Assembly (NCBI GenBank): GCA_947471745.1
Contig: CANJKZ010000395.1
Span: 1,179,001-1,243,000 of the forward strand
Reading direction: 5' to 3'
Origin: Closterium sp. Naga37s-1
Taxonomy: Eukaryota; Streptophyta; Zygnematophyceae; Desmidiales; Closteriaceae
DNA: 64,000 nt
Below the pieces are notes generated by a model. It was not told where the DNA came from and made no database searches. It worked only from the letters and a program-made list of their open reading frames with translations. This document shows positions 33,225 through 44,168 of this stretch, piece by piece; position 1 is the first letter of the stretch, and every line of letters starts with the position of its first letter. The position numbers and the translations under genes are program-made.

Positions 33225-35822
33225 ATGGCCACTATCACGGCAGTTGCAGCGGCTAGGGGTGGACAGCAGCGGTCACTGCCTCTCCCGAACGACCCCACCC
33301 CTCAGCAGCTTCGTGAGTGGGTTATTCAGCGAGCCCGTCCAGGTAGTGGAGACTTTGGTTTCCTGCGTACTGCACAAAGGCGGCATCAGAGTCAGCAGGA
33401 GACCTTCTCCACGCAGCTGCTTAGTGAGTTGTTTCCTCAGCGATGTGTCACTGGTTCTGTAGGGGCTGTCGCACTCGGTACTAGTGAGTCTGTTGCCGCT
33501 CCAGGTGCTAGTGAGTTTGCTGCCGCACTCGGTGCCAGTGAGTCTGCTGCTGCTCCAGGTGTTAGTGAGTCTGCTGCAGCTTAAGGTGCTCGTGCGTCTA
33601 CCGCCACAGGTCCTGCCTCAACTGATGCCTTGCACACTTTCACGCTTGACTCAGGCGCGTCACGTTGCTTCTTTCGTGACTGCACCACACTCACACCACT
33701 TGCTCCACAGGTACCAGACTCACTGGCTGACCCCACTGGGGGCCCAGTAGTCGCCCGAGCCTCCACTGTCCTCCCGCGTCCCGCAGTCCCCTCCGGTTCT
33801 CTGTCAGGTCTACACCTCCCCACGTTCTCGACGAACTTGGTGAGAAATGCTGCCATTCATGATGTCTGGGTTGATACATTTATTCCTGGAGGGCAGCGTG
33901 TGGCGATCTGTACGTGCTCCCGGACTAGCCGTCACCTTGCTACGTTCACTCGACGGCCTGGGTCTAGTCTGTACACACTGACCACTGCGTCTGCACAGGT
34001 GACTGAGTCAGGTCAAGTGGCTGCGTCGAGTCAGGTGTCTGCGTCTGGTCAGCTTGCAGCGTCTTGCTCGTGTCGGGTACTCTCCCACCAGACTCTCCTC
34101 TGGCACCACCGCCTCGGTCACCCCTCACTGCCGCGTCTCCGCAGCATGCACCCACGTCTCCTTGTCTCTGGTCTTCCCGAGTCCCTGCCCTCCCTCCCAC
34201 GCTCACCTGCCCCACCGTGTCTTCCCTGCGTCGAAGGGCGGCAGCGCGCCGCTCCTCACTCCTCCGAGTTTCCTCCGACCACTGCTCCTCTGCAGACTCT
34301 CCACATGGACGTGTGGGGCCCGGCCCCCGTCGGTGGAACGGACCAGGAGCGCTACTTCCTGTTGGTGGTTGACAACTACACACGCTACACCACTGTCTTC
34401 CCCTTGCGGCGCAAGGCGGACGTCAGCGGTGTTTTGATCCCCTGGATCCGTGCTACTCGTCACCTGCTGCGCGAGCGGTTTCGTCGGGACTTGCCAGTCC
34501 TGCGTCTGCACTCTGACAGGGGCGGTGAGTTATCTTCCGGCATCCTTGAGGGGTTTTGTCGAGACGAGGGCATCTGCCAGACGTTCACGCTTCCGGCCTC
34601 TCCTCAGCAGAATGGGATTGCTGAGCGTCGCATTGGCTTGATCATGGAGGTTGCTTGTACCTCCATGATCCATGCGGATGCTACCCATTTTCTGTGGCCG
34701 TTTGTGGTCCGATACGCTGCGCATCAGCTCAACCTCTGGCCCCGTGTCTCTGAGCCAGAGACCTCGCCCACACTTTGGTGGACGGGGAAGGTTGGCGATG
34801 CGTCGGTGTTTCGGGTCTGGGGCGCGCTCTCCCTTGTTCGCGATGCCAAAGCGACCAAGCTCTCCTCTCGCATTCTCCGCTGCGTCTTCCTTGGCTTCCC
34901 TGCCGACGCCCCGCCGTGGCAGTTCTACCACCCGCGCGAGCGTCGAGTCTTCTCCTCCCAGGACGTCACCTTTGACGAGTCTGTCTGTTTCTACAGACTC
35001 CACCCGCACGCGTCCCACCCGGTCCCCCTCGCGCCTCTCTTCCTGGTATCAGTCCCCCCCCCGGTAGACCCACTCCCCCTACAGCGTCCTGCTCCCTCAG
35101 GTGTGTCTCAGGTAGACCAACCCCCCTTGGATGAGCCAGTGGAGATCTCTTCTGACTCCTCTGGCCCAGCTGAGGGGGGTGACCCCGCCGCAAACGACAC
35201 GGTGGCCACTCGCCGCTCTACACGCTTAGCAACCCCCACTGGTTTTCCGCCTCGGCCGTCTTCGCCGCCTCCGCAGCCTGCTGCTGTGGACTGTGGAGCT
35301 GAGACTGCTGGTGCTGAGCCTGGGGGTGCTGAGCCTGAGGGTGCCCGCTCTCCACGCTTGGAGACCCCCCCTGGTTTTCCGCCTCGGCCATCTTCGCCGC
35401 CTCCGCAGCCTGCTGCTGTGGACCCTGGAGCTGAGACTGCTGGTGCTGAGCCTGGGGGTGATGAGACAGAGGGTGAGGGTTCTCGGGGTGCTGCGACTCG
35501 GTGTGCTGCGCATGGGGGTGCTGCGACTGGGGGTGCTGGTTCTGGGGGTGCTGCGACTGGGGGTGCTGACTCTGGGGGTGCTGCGAGTCCTAGTGGCGGT
35601 GGAGCTGTGGGTGACCCTGCTGGAGGTCCTGGAGCTGGACAGCCACCGCAGCCTGATCTACTTGAGAAGCTCTCGCCGCAGGCGATTCGTGCGTGGATCG
35701 TTCGGCGAGGCAGTCCTGGTGGTGGAGGGTACGGCCTGCTGGTGCTGGAGCTGCTAGTCCTGGAGGTGCTGGAGGTACTGCTGGAGGTACTAGAGGTACT
35801 GCTGGTGCTGGAGGTACTGGAG
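33225..35822 (+). pseudogene. Copia A2 5' half: gag remnant, protease, integrase and linker
   Basis: Starts around 33225 (MATITAVAAARGGQQRSLPL). The N-terminal gag and the finger found in A1, A3 and A4 are missing. A stop (TAA, 33582-33584) interrupts the frame; 33630 onward is open. Protease HTFTLDSGASRCFF, integrase HHCC (LLWHHRLGHPSLPRL, CLPC) and DDE motifs (HMDVWGPAP, LHSDRGGELSSG, SPQQNGIAERR) are present. The linker has two tandem copies of a GFPPRPSSPPPQPAAVD block. A 1-nt loss near 35733 shifts the frame in the Gly-rich tract. The sequence is cut at 35822 by solo LTR C and resumes at 49949. Confidence 0.88.
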
Positions 35823-36484
35823 TGTCGCGATATATATTTTATATATGTTTATAACTGCCTGTAGCTTTAGCTTTAGTGTAGTTATGTTTCGTTGCAGTTG
35901 GTAGTGCACCTTTTGCATGCTTCTCTTGCATATTTTGTTATAGTCACAATAGGCTTGAATGTGCCTAAAACGAAAGATAGAGAGCACAGACGGATTTCTG
36001 CACAGCGGCTTCAAACGTTGATAGCGTTCTGCTCACAGCTGCAAATGACTTGATTCAAATTGGATCTGGAGCGTCTTCACGTCGTCTACAGTTAACAATT
36101 TAGATTGCACGATTTGATAAAGAATTGACGACACAGCGTCGGTTTGAACGAACGGTACTATGGCAGCCACTATAGTCTTAGAACACAAGATAGGAAGAGT
36201 TACGAGTTGGGAATGACTCCCAGCTCCTACAAACCCCAAGAGCCGAGGTACAGTGATGTGGAACAGTGCCACACTGTCCCCAACCACGAAGGGTCTCGAA
36301 ACTACCCTTCAATAGGGCCTACACCAAGTGAAATGTTACACTACACAAAATAATGTAACTATCTTCAATATCTTGAGGTGTACCCTTTTGGCGAGCTTCG
36401 AAATCACTTGAGGCTTGACACCAAGGCTCGGGCTCTTCATCACAAACTCATCCTTGAGTTCTTGATGGGTCTGCTGCACACACC

Positions 36485-36616
36485 TGTCAAACATTATATA
36501 TGTTGTGTTAGTTTAGGCTACAGTGGGTTAGCCTATAGGGGGTACACAATTCTAGGGTTAGGTACTTGTACTCTTTTCATTGCTAGTTCATTCATTCCTG
36601 TTCAGTGATTCCAACA
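36485..36616 (+). repeat. 5' LTR of copia A1
   Basis: 132 bp, TGTCAAACATTATATATG ... GTGATTCCAACA, identical to 43721-43852. Confidence 0.97.
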
Positions 36617-36665
36617 TGGTATAGAGCAGGTCCTTCCTAGGACCGAAATTTTCTAAGGGCCCACC
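36617..36665 (+). promoter_or_regulatory. Copia A1 primer-binding site, hairpin and GGGCCC motif
   Basis: TGGTATAGAGC (one C fewer than the tRNA-iMet complement) starts at 36617. A 5-bp stem follows, GGTCC (36629-36633) with GGACC (36640-36644), then CTAAGGGCCCACC. Confidence 0.75.
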
Positions 36666-36689
36666 ACTACGTCACTACCTACCTACCTA

Positions 36690-37350
36690 CCTACCCGTGC
36701 CCTAGGGCGCCTCGGCGTGTCACGCCCCTAGAGGCCCCTCTTGACGGCCCCGCGCTAGCCCCGTTCAGGCCCCGTCGGCCCCTTTAAGGCCCCGTTCAGG
36801 CCCCGCGCTAGCCCCGTTTAGGCCCCGTCGGCCCCGTTTCAGGCCCCGTCGGCCCCACGCTAGCCCCTCTCAGGCCCCGTCGACCCGCGCTAGCCCCGTT
36901 TCAGGCCCCGTCGGCCCCTTTTCAGGCCCCGTCGGCCCCGCGCTAGCCCCTCTCAGGCCCCGTCGGCCCGCGCTAGCCCCGTTTCAGGCCCCGTCGGCCC
37001 CGTTTCAGGCCCCGTCGGCCCCGCGCTAGCCCCTCTCAGGCCCCGTCGGCCCGCGCTAGCCCCGTTTCAGGCCCCGTCGGCCCGCGCTAGCCCCGTTTCA
37101 GGCCCCGTAGGCCCCGCGCTAGCCCCTCTCAGGCCCCGTCGGCCCCGCGCTAGCCCCATTCAGGCCCCGATCAGGCCCGCGCTAGCCCCGTTTCAGGCCC
37201 CTTCGGCCCCGTTTCAGGCCCCGTCGGCCCCGCGCTTGCCCCGTTCAGGCCCCGTCGGCCCCTTGCTAGCCCCGTCAAGGCCCCGTTTGGCCCCGCGCTA
37301 GCCCCGCTCAGGCTCCGATCGGCCCCGCGCTCGCCCCTCTAGGGCCCCAA
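36690..37350 (+). repeat. GC-rich minisatellite leader of copia A1
   Basis: Many copies of GGCCCCGTCGGCCCCGCGC and CTAGCCCCGTTTCA modules in variable order, between the primer-binding site and gag. There is also a short (CTAC)n run near 36677-36695. Confidence 0.88.
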
Positions 37351-37583
37351 CCGGCCCCGTGCCTACCTCGCCGACCCGTGCCCACCACCCAGAGGCCCCG
37401 GGCGGCCCGTTCCCGCCGCAGCACAAGAGGGAGAGCGGGCGGCCCGTCCCCGCCATGACCCGAGCCGAGCCGCGCCACCCAGCCGAGCCGCGACCCGACC
37501 TGAACCGAGCCGCGCCGCCCTGCCCTACCTGGTTCGTCCTACCTGCTTCTCCTACCGCTACTGCTGCTATTTCTACTGTTCCT

Positions 37584-40500
37584 ATGGCTAGCCCACAGGT
37601 TCTCGTGTTCGATGCTGAGGGCCGCCCTGTGAAGTTTGACACCTGGCTCGATGACCTGCACCTCTACCTACAGCTCACAGCCAAGGATGACATCTCACTG
37701 TACGATCACGCCCTAGGCCTTGTCACTGCCCCTGCTGCTACTGCTGACAGCACTGCTCGCTCACAGTGGCAGACTCGTGATGCCCACGCTCGCTTCGCCA
37801 TTCGCAACTCCCTGCCGATAGACGAACGCGAGCACTTTGGTCAGCACAAGACTGCACCGGCACTGTACACAGCTGTAGTTGCTCGCTACTCCTCACATGC
37901 CTCTGCCGCACTAGGCCGTCTCTCCCTCCCCTACCTGTTTCCCGACCTGGCCTCCTTTCACACAGTCGCTGACCTCATCACGCACCTCCGTACTAGTGAG
38001 GCCCGCTTCCGTGCCGCCATGCCTGCTGAGTTCCTTGCCACGCACCCCCCTCCACTCTGGCTCACTCTCTATCACCTAGTCACCCGCCTCCCTGACACAC
38101 TGCGTGCTGTCAGGGACCACTTCCTAGCTCGTTGCCCCACTGAGCTCACCATTGCCCTCCTCGAGAAGGAGCTACTTGCAGCTGAGGCTAGCATAGTCGC
38201 TGTAGGTGCCTCTCGTGGCGACCCCCGTACCCCGTTCTTTGAGGGGTGTTCTCCTTCCCCCCTTCTTCCCTCTGTCGCCTCTGCTGCTGCTGTCGACCTT
38301 CTTGGTACTGAGAAGGTCGGCACTGCGTCTGCCTCGAGCGGACGCCGCAGCGGCAAGGGCAAAGGGGGCAAGGGTAGTGGCGGTGACGGCGGGGGAGGCG
38401 GCGGTGGGGGCGGTGGAGGCAGTGGGGGTGGTGGCTCGGCTTGAGGGGCGAGTGGTAGCGGTGGGGGTGGTGGCGGCAGCGGCGGGGGAGGTGGTAGGAG
38501 TGGAGGCGGCGGTTGGGGTGGCGGTGGACGAGGCGGCGGCAGGGGTTGGGGTGGTCGAGGAGGTGGCAGCGGTGGTGGTGGCCGTGGAGGCGCTGGCGGT
38601 GGCCAGGGCCAGCAGCACACTCTCTCGCCCCAGGAGGTCCGTGAGTGGTACTCTCAGCACGGGGGTGGGGGTGGTCTTAGCTGCACGTACGTCATTCGCA
38701 CTGGTGACCGCACTGGTCAGCAGTGTGGACGACCGCACGCCACACAGCGCTGCTTCTCTCGTCTCGACGACGCTTGGCGTGTTCAGTTCCCTCAGGCCAC
38801 TGAGCTGCCCCGCTGGCTTGATCTCCTGAAGAAGGGGATTGATATCTATGCTCTAGACTTTGATGCTATTCTATCTGCCATGTATGTGATGTCTACTAGT
38901 GGAGAGGGTGCTGAGTACTTGTGTGTGCCGCCCGACCCGGGCATTAGGGCCAGTGCGTCTGCCGCTCCAGGTACTCACGTGTCGACTACCCCAGGTGCTG
39001 GTGAGGCTGCTGCTCTAGGTGCTCGTGTGTCTCCCCCCCTTGGTACTGCGTCGACTGCCGCACTGCACACCTTCACACTGGACTCAGGTGCTTCTCGCTG
39101 CTTCTTTCGTGACCGCACTGCCCTTGAGCCGCTTGCTCGGCCAGTTGCTGTCTCCCTTGCTGACCCCTCTGGGGGTCCGGTCATTGCGACCTCTTCCACT
39201 GTCCTTCCCTGCCCTGCGGTCCCGTCGGGCACACTGTCAGGTCTCCACCTCCCCTCGTTCTCTACGAACTTGGTGGCAGGCTGTGCACTCCAGGACGGGG
39301 GTGTTCACCAGTTCACCCCTGCCTACGAGCGCGTGACACACTGCACGTGTGCTCGTACGGGCCGTCACTTGGCTACCTTCACTCGGCAGCCGGGGTCGGA
39401 CCTGTACACACTGACTACTGAGTCCCCTCAGGTTGCTGCGACTGCGTCCGCGTCCGCGTCAGGTCAGCTGTCCGCCCCCTGCTCGTGTCGCTCTTTGGCA
39501 CACGAGACTGTCCTCTGGCACCACCGCCTTGGCCACCCGTCTGTGCAGCGGCTTCGTGCCATGCACTCCAGGTACCTTGTCTCTGGCCTGCCCAGGGTCC
39601 TTCCTCCCCTCCCACCCTCGCCTGCTCCTACCTGTCTCCCCTGTGTCGAGGGACGGCAGCGCGCCGCTCCTCACTCCTCCTCGTTCCCCCCGACGACTGC
39701 TCCCTTGCAGACACTCCACATGGACGTGTGGGGCCCAGCCCGCGTCCGTGGTCAGGGTCAGGAGAGGTACTTCCTGATAGTTGTTGACGACTACTCGCGC
39801 TACACCTCGGTCTTCCCCTTGCGCACCAAGGGTGAGGTCCCTGATGTCTTGATCCCTTGGATCCGCCGAGCCCGTCTCCAGCTCAGCGAGCGTTTTCACT
39901 CGGACTTTCCTGTCCTGCGCTTGCACTCTGACAGAGGTGGTGAGTTCTCCTCCGACCTCTTGGCAGCCTACTGTGCTGAGCACGGCATTGAGCAGTCGTT
40001 CACGCTTCCGGCTTCTCCACAGCAGAATGGGGTTGCGGAGCGCCGCATTGGCCTGGTCATGGAGGTCGCCCGTACCTCCTTGATCCATGCGGCTGCCCCC
40101 CACTTTCTGTGGCCGTTTGCGGTCCGGTACGCTGCGCATCAACTCAACCTCTGGCCCCGTGTCTCCTTGCCGGAGACCTCGCCCACGCTACTGTGGACGG
40201 GGGAGGTTGGCGATGCGTCGCGTTTCCGGGTCTGGGGGTCTCGAGCTTTTGTCCGCGATTCGTCTGCGGACAAGCTCTCCTCCCGTGCTGTTCCCTGCGT
40301 CTTCCTCGGCTTTGTCCCGGACGCGTCTGGTTGGCAGTTTTACCACGCCACCTCGCGCCGAGTCTTGCCCTCCCAGGACGTCACTTTTGACGAGTCCGTC
40401 CCCTACTACCGCCTCTTCCCCTACCGCACTGCCCCGCTCCCCCCCCCGCCTCTCTTCCTCTCGTCAGGTGCTGCTGTTGCAGACCCCCTCCCCCCTCAGG

Positions 40501-43500
40501 ATGCCGCTCCCTCAGGTGTGTCTCAGGTAGACCCGGTTGAGCCTGTTGAGGTAGCTATCGACTCTCGTCCTGCTGGGGGTGCTGAGCCTGGGGGTGCTGA
40601 GCCTGGGGGTGTGGAGCCTGGGGGTGTGGAGCCTGGGGGTGTGGAGCTTGAGGGTGCTGAGCTTGGGGGTGTGGAGCCTCGTGGTACTGAGCTGCGGAGT
40701 CCGGAGTCTGGGGGTTCTGCGTCTGGAGGTACGAGGTCTGGGAGTCCTGCACCTGGAGGAGCCCTCTCCTCGGAGCAGCTACGTGCGTGGTACTTAGAGT
40801 ACTGCAGCCTCCAGAGAGGTACCGCTCGAGCCGGACGTACTACTGGGACTGGTGCTAGTACTTCTTCTCCCGTTCGGGAGCTCCCCTCCCGCGAGCGGAT
40901 CCGTGAGTGGTACGAGCGGCGCTGCACTCTTCGGAGTGGCGTGCCTCGTGTTACGAACCCCGCTGCTGTTGGAGCTGCTGCTGGTGCTGAGGACCCGGGC
41001 GTTGGAGCTGCTGCTGGTGCTGAGGACCTGGGCGTTGGAGCTGCTGCTGGTGCTGAGGACCCGGGCGTTGGAGCCGCTGCTGGTGCTGAGGACCCGGGCG
41101 TTGGAGCTGCTGCTGGTGCTGAGGACCCGGGCGTTGGAGCTGCTGCTGGTGCTGAGGACCCAGGCGTTGGAGCTACTGCTGGTGCTGAGGACCCGGGCGT
41201 TGGAGCTACCGCTGGTGCTGAGGACGTGGGCGCTGGAGCTGCTGCTGGTGCTGCGGACCCTGGTGCGGGTGTCCCTGCTGGCTCTGGTGTCGCTGCTCGG
41301 TCTCAGCCGTACTTTGTTCCGCTCCTTCAGCAGGTTCTTGGTCAGCTTCCTCCTCCTTTTCCTCCTCCCTCCTTAGAGTGTCCTCAGCCTGTCCAGCTGC
41401 AGTCGGCGTTACCGTCTGCCTCCTCTCTCCTTGGTCCTGCTCCTTACACTGGTCCGACTGGAGGTCTTACTGAGCGGCGTGAGCCTGCGTCTCGTCCTGC
41501 GTCGCCTGAGTCTCGTCCTGGGTCGCCTGTCCGCACTGCTCTCTCTAGTCGTCGAGTCCAGCGTCAGCGTCTTCCTGCTGTCCCAGGCACTCACCGGATG
41601 GCGCTTCGTCCGTCCACTGCTCCACAGCGTGTCCCACTGCCGTCTCCTCCTGCTTCCTCTCTTCCTGCTCTTCCTGACCCTGGGTCAGACTCTCTTCGTG
41701 CTACCAGTCCTGCTGTCACGCGTCTCCTGGCCACTGTTGTCACTGACCCTTCCTTTGAGTCTGCTGCTTGCTGTCGTCTAGACTACGCTGCTAGCCTAGT
41801 TGCTGAGTCTGAGTCTGTCTGTCCTCCGTCCGTCGGGGGTGAGTGTGCTCTTGGCACTGACGTCCTTGAGGACAGGCAGGAGGAGTTCCAGTGCTTTGCT
41901 GCCGCTTTGCCCCATCTCGTGTCCATGCTTGTTGCCCCTGAGGGAGACCCGGATGCACCAGACATCCCGACCCCACGCTCTTACGCAGAGGCGATGGCCG
42001 GTCCCTACTCCTCTCAGTGGCAGTCAGCCATGGACACAGAGATGGCTTCCTGGAAGTCCACATGCACCTACGTCGACGAGGTTCCCCCGCCTGGGGCGAA
42101 CATCGTCAGTGGCATGTGGATTTTCAGGGTGAAGCGGCCGCCGGGTTCTCCGCCTGTCTTCAAGGCGCGTTACGTTGCACGAGGCTTCAGTCAGCGCGAG
42201 GGAGTTGACTTCTTCCAGACCTTCTCCCCGACCCCGAAGATGACCACTCTTCGGGTTCTGCTGCACGTCGCCGCTCAGCGTGACTACGAGCTCCACTCGC
42301 TTGACTTCAGCACTGCTTTCCTGCAGGGCAGCCTGCACGAGGAGATCTGGCTGCGCCGTCCACCTGGCTTCACTGGGTCGTTCCCTCCTGGTACCCAGTG
42401 GAGCCTCCGACGGCCAGTCTACGGTCTCCGCCAGGCGCCTCGTGAGTGGCACGACACACTGAGGACTACGCTTGCGGCTCTTGGGTTCGCGCCTTCTACT
42501 GCTGACCCGTCGCTGTTTCTACGCACCGACACCTCACTGCCGCCGTTCTACGTCCTTGTGTACGTCGACGACTTGGTCTTTGCTACTGCTGACACTGTGG
42601 CACTCGCCCACGTGAAGTCGGAGCTGCAGAAGAGACACACGTGCACAGACCTGGGTGAACTGACAAGCTATCTTGGCTTGCGGATCACCCGGGACAGAGC
42701 ACGCCGCACCATCACCTTGACTCAGTCACACATGGTGCAGCAGGTCCTTCAGCGCTTCCGCTTCACGTACTCCTCGCCTCAGCCCACTCCTCTGCCTACC
42801 GGTCACTCGCTCTCAGCTCTGCCTTCGGATGAGTCCGTAGAGCCGAGTGGCCCGTATCCAGAGCTTGTGGGTTGCCTCATGTACCTGATGACCTGCACTC
42901 GACCAGACCTTGCATACCCTCTCAGCATTCTTGCACGCTATGTCGCTCCCGGCCGTCACCGGAAGGAGCACATGGATGCAGCTAAGAGGGTGTTGCGCTA
43001 CTTGTGCAGTACGTCGGGCATGGGGCTAGTGCTTGGAGGGCGAGTCCCAGTTGTTCTCACTGGGCACTCAGACGCTTCTTGGGCAGACGACCAGGCTACT
43101 CAGCGGTCGTCTCAGGGTTACTCCTTCAGTCTTGGCTCTGGTTCTGTTTCTTGGCGTTCTACTCCCTCTTCTTCTGTTCTCAGCTCCAGTTGTGAGGCTG
43201 AGATCTACGCCACAGCCATGGCGGCCCAGGAGCTACGCTGGCTCACCTACTTGCTGACCGACCTTGGAGAGCAGCCTCGTTCTCCTCCAGTGCTGTACGT
43301 CGACAACAAGGCAGCCATTGCCTTGTGTGAGGAGCACAGACTGGAGCACAGAACGAAGCACATTGCTCTGCGTTACTTCCTCGCTCGAGAGCTGCAGCAG
43401 CGTGGTCAGCTTCGCCTGCGTTACGTGGCCTCTGAGGCCAACACTGCTGATGTGTTCACCAAGGCGCTTCAGCCTTGTGACCATCAGCGCTTTTGCACTC

Positions 43501-43544
43501 TTCTAGGCCTTGTGCCTACTGGACCTCACTTGCTTACTTCTTGA
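37584..43544 (+). pseudogene. Copia A1 gag-pol polyprotein, one in-frame UGA
   Basis: ATG at 37584 (MASPQVLVFDAEGRPVKF), stop at 43544; 1,987 codons including both stops. The frame is open throughout except TGA at 38442-38444 in the Gly-rich part of gag. Parts: gag; Gly-rich tract (38380-38600); atypical finger CTYVIRTGDRTGQQC ... HATQRC (about 38685-38755); protease HTFTLDSGASRCFF; integrase HHCC (VLWHHRLGHPSVQRL, CLPC) and DDE motifs (HMDVWGPARV, LHSDRGGEFSSD, SPQQNGVAERR); linker with GGVEPGGVEP units and eight copies of the 11-residue unit GVGAAAGAEDP (about 40966-41240); RT (STAFLQGSLHEEIW, VYVDDLVFA); RNase H (GHSDASWADD, SSCEAEIYATA) and the end TADVFTKALQ. About 17 residues present in A3 before CRLDYAASLVA are missing. 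It could be nearly functional if the UGA is read through. Confidence 0.93.
40966..41240 (+). repeat. 33-bp coding minisatellite in the A1 linker
   Basis: Eight head-to-tail copies of a 33-bp unit encoding GVGAAAGAEDP, with few substitutions (DL, AT and DV variants), in the integrase-RT linker. Confidence 0.93.
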
Positions 43545-43720
43545 GTCTGTTGTACTGTGATCTCTATGTATAAACCTGCATGTGAACTGGTCTTGTGACC
43601 ACTTGCTTGTGCTCGGAATTTGTGTGGTATCCTTGAGATCCACCCTGAGCTTGTTTTGCCTTGCTTTGCCTTGACTGGTCTTATGACCCCTAGTTCTCCC
43701 CCACTTTGCCTATGGGGGTG

Positions 43721-43852
43721 TGTCAAACATTATATATGTTGTGTTAGTTTAGGCTACAGTGGGTTAGCCTATAGGGGGTACACAATTCTAGGGTTAGGTA
43801 CTTGTACTCTTTTCATTGCTAGTTCATTCATTCCTGTTCAGTGATTCCAACA
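43721..43852 (+). repeat. 3' LTR of copia A1
   Basis: 132 bp, identical to the 5' copy, preceded by the polypurine tract TATGGGGGTG and followed by TSD ACACC. Confidence 0.97.
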
Positions 43853-44168
43853 ACACCTGCGACACGCCGAACGTTCGACACAGGACAAAATAGAAACCGC
43901 GCACGACAAAATAGAAACCGCGCGCGAGACACAAACGACCGCGTAACACGCGTCTAGCGATAACTCGCTATTGACTCGACACACACACTCGACATCATGA
44001 CTCAAGATTCACACACAATTATAAGCATGAAATATACATTATCCCATGCCCTCATACCATTCCATACACACACACATTCACGCACACGGACAACAAGCCG
44101 AGTGCAAACCGTAGGGTTGCACCAACAAACTCCCCCTCGGATTGTTGGCCTTAGGATATGTTGCTCTC

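Larger units (their letters stand above)
36485..43852 (+). mobile_element. Full-length Ty1/copia element A1 (7,368 bp)
   Basis: Inserted in the 3' LTR of B. Its LTRs are 132 bp (36485-36616 and 43721-43852) and identical. TSD ACACC lies at 36480-36484 and 43853-43857. The uninterrupted target is visible in the other LTR of B near 49510-49525 (CACACACCTGCGACACGCC), an internal empty-site control. Only one in-frame stop interrupts gag-pol. Confidence 0.97.
35936..44127 (-). repeat. 3' LTR of element B, split by copia A1
   Basis: Parts 35936-36484 and 43858-44127 (ACACC counted once) add up to 819 bp, the same length as the right LTR. The + strand starts TGTTATAGTCACAATAGG and ends GGGTTGCACCAACA. 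Confidence 0.95.
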
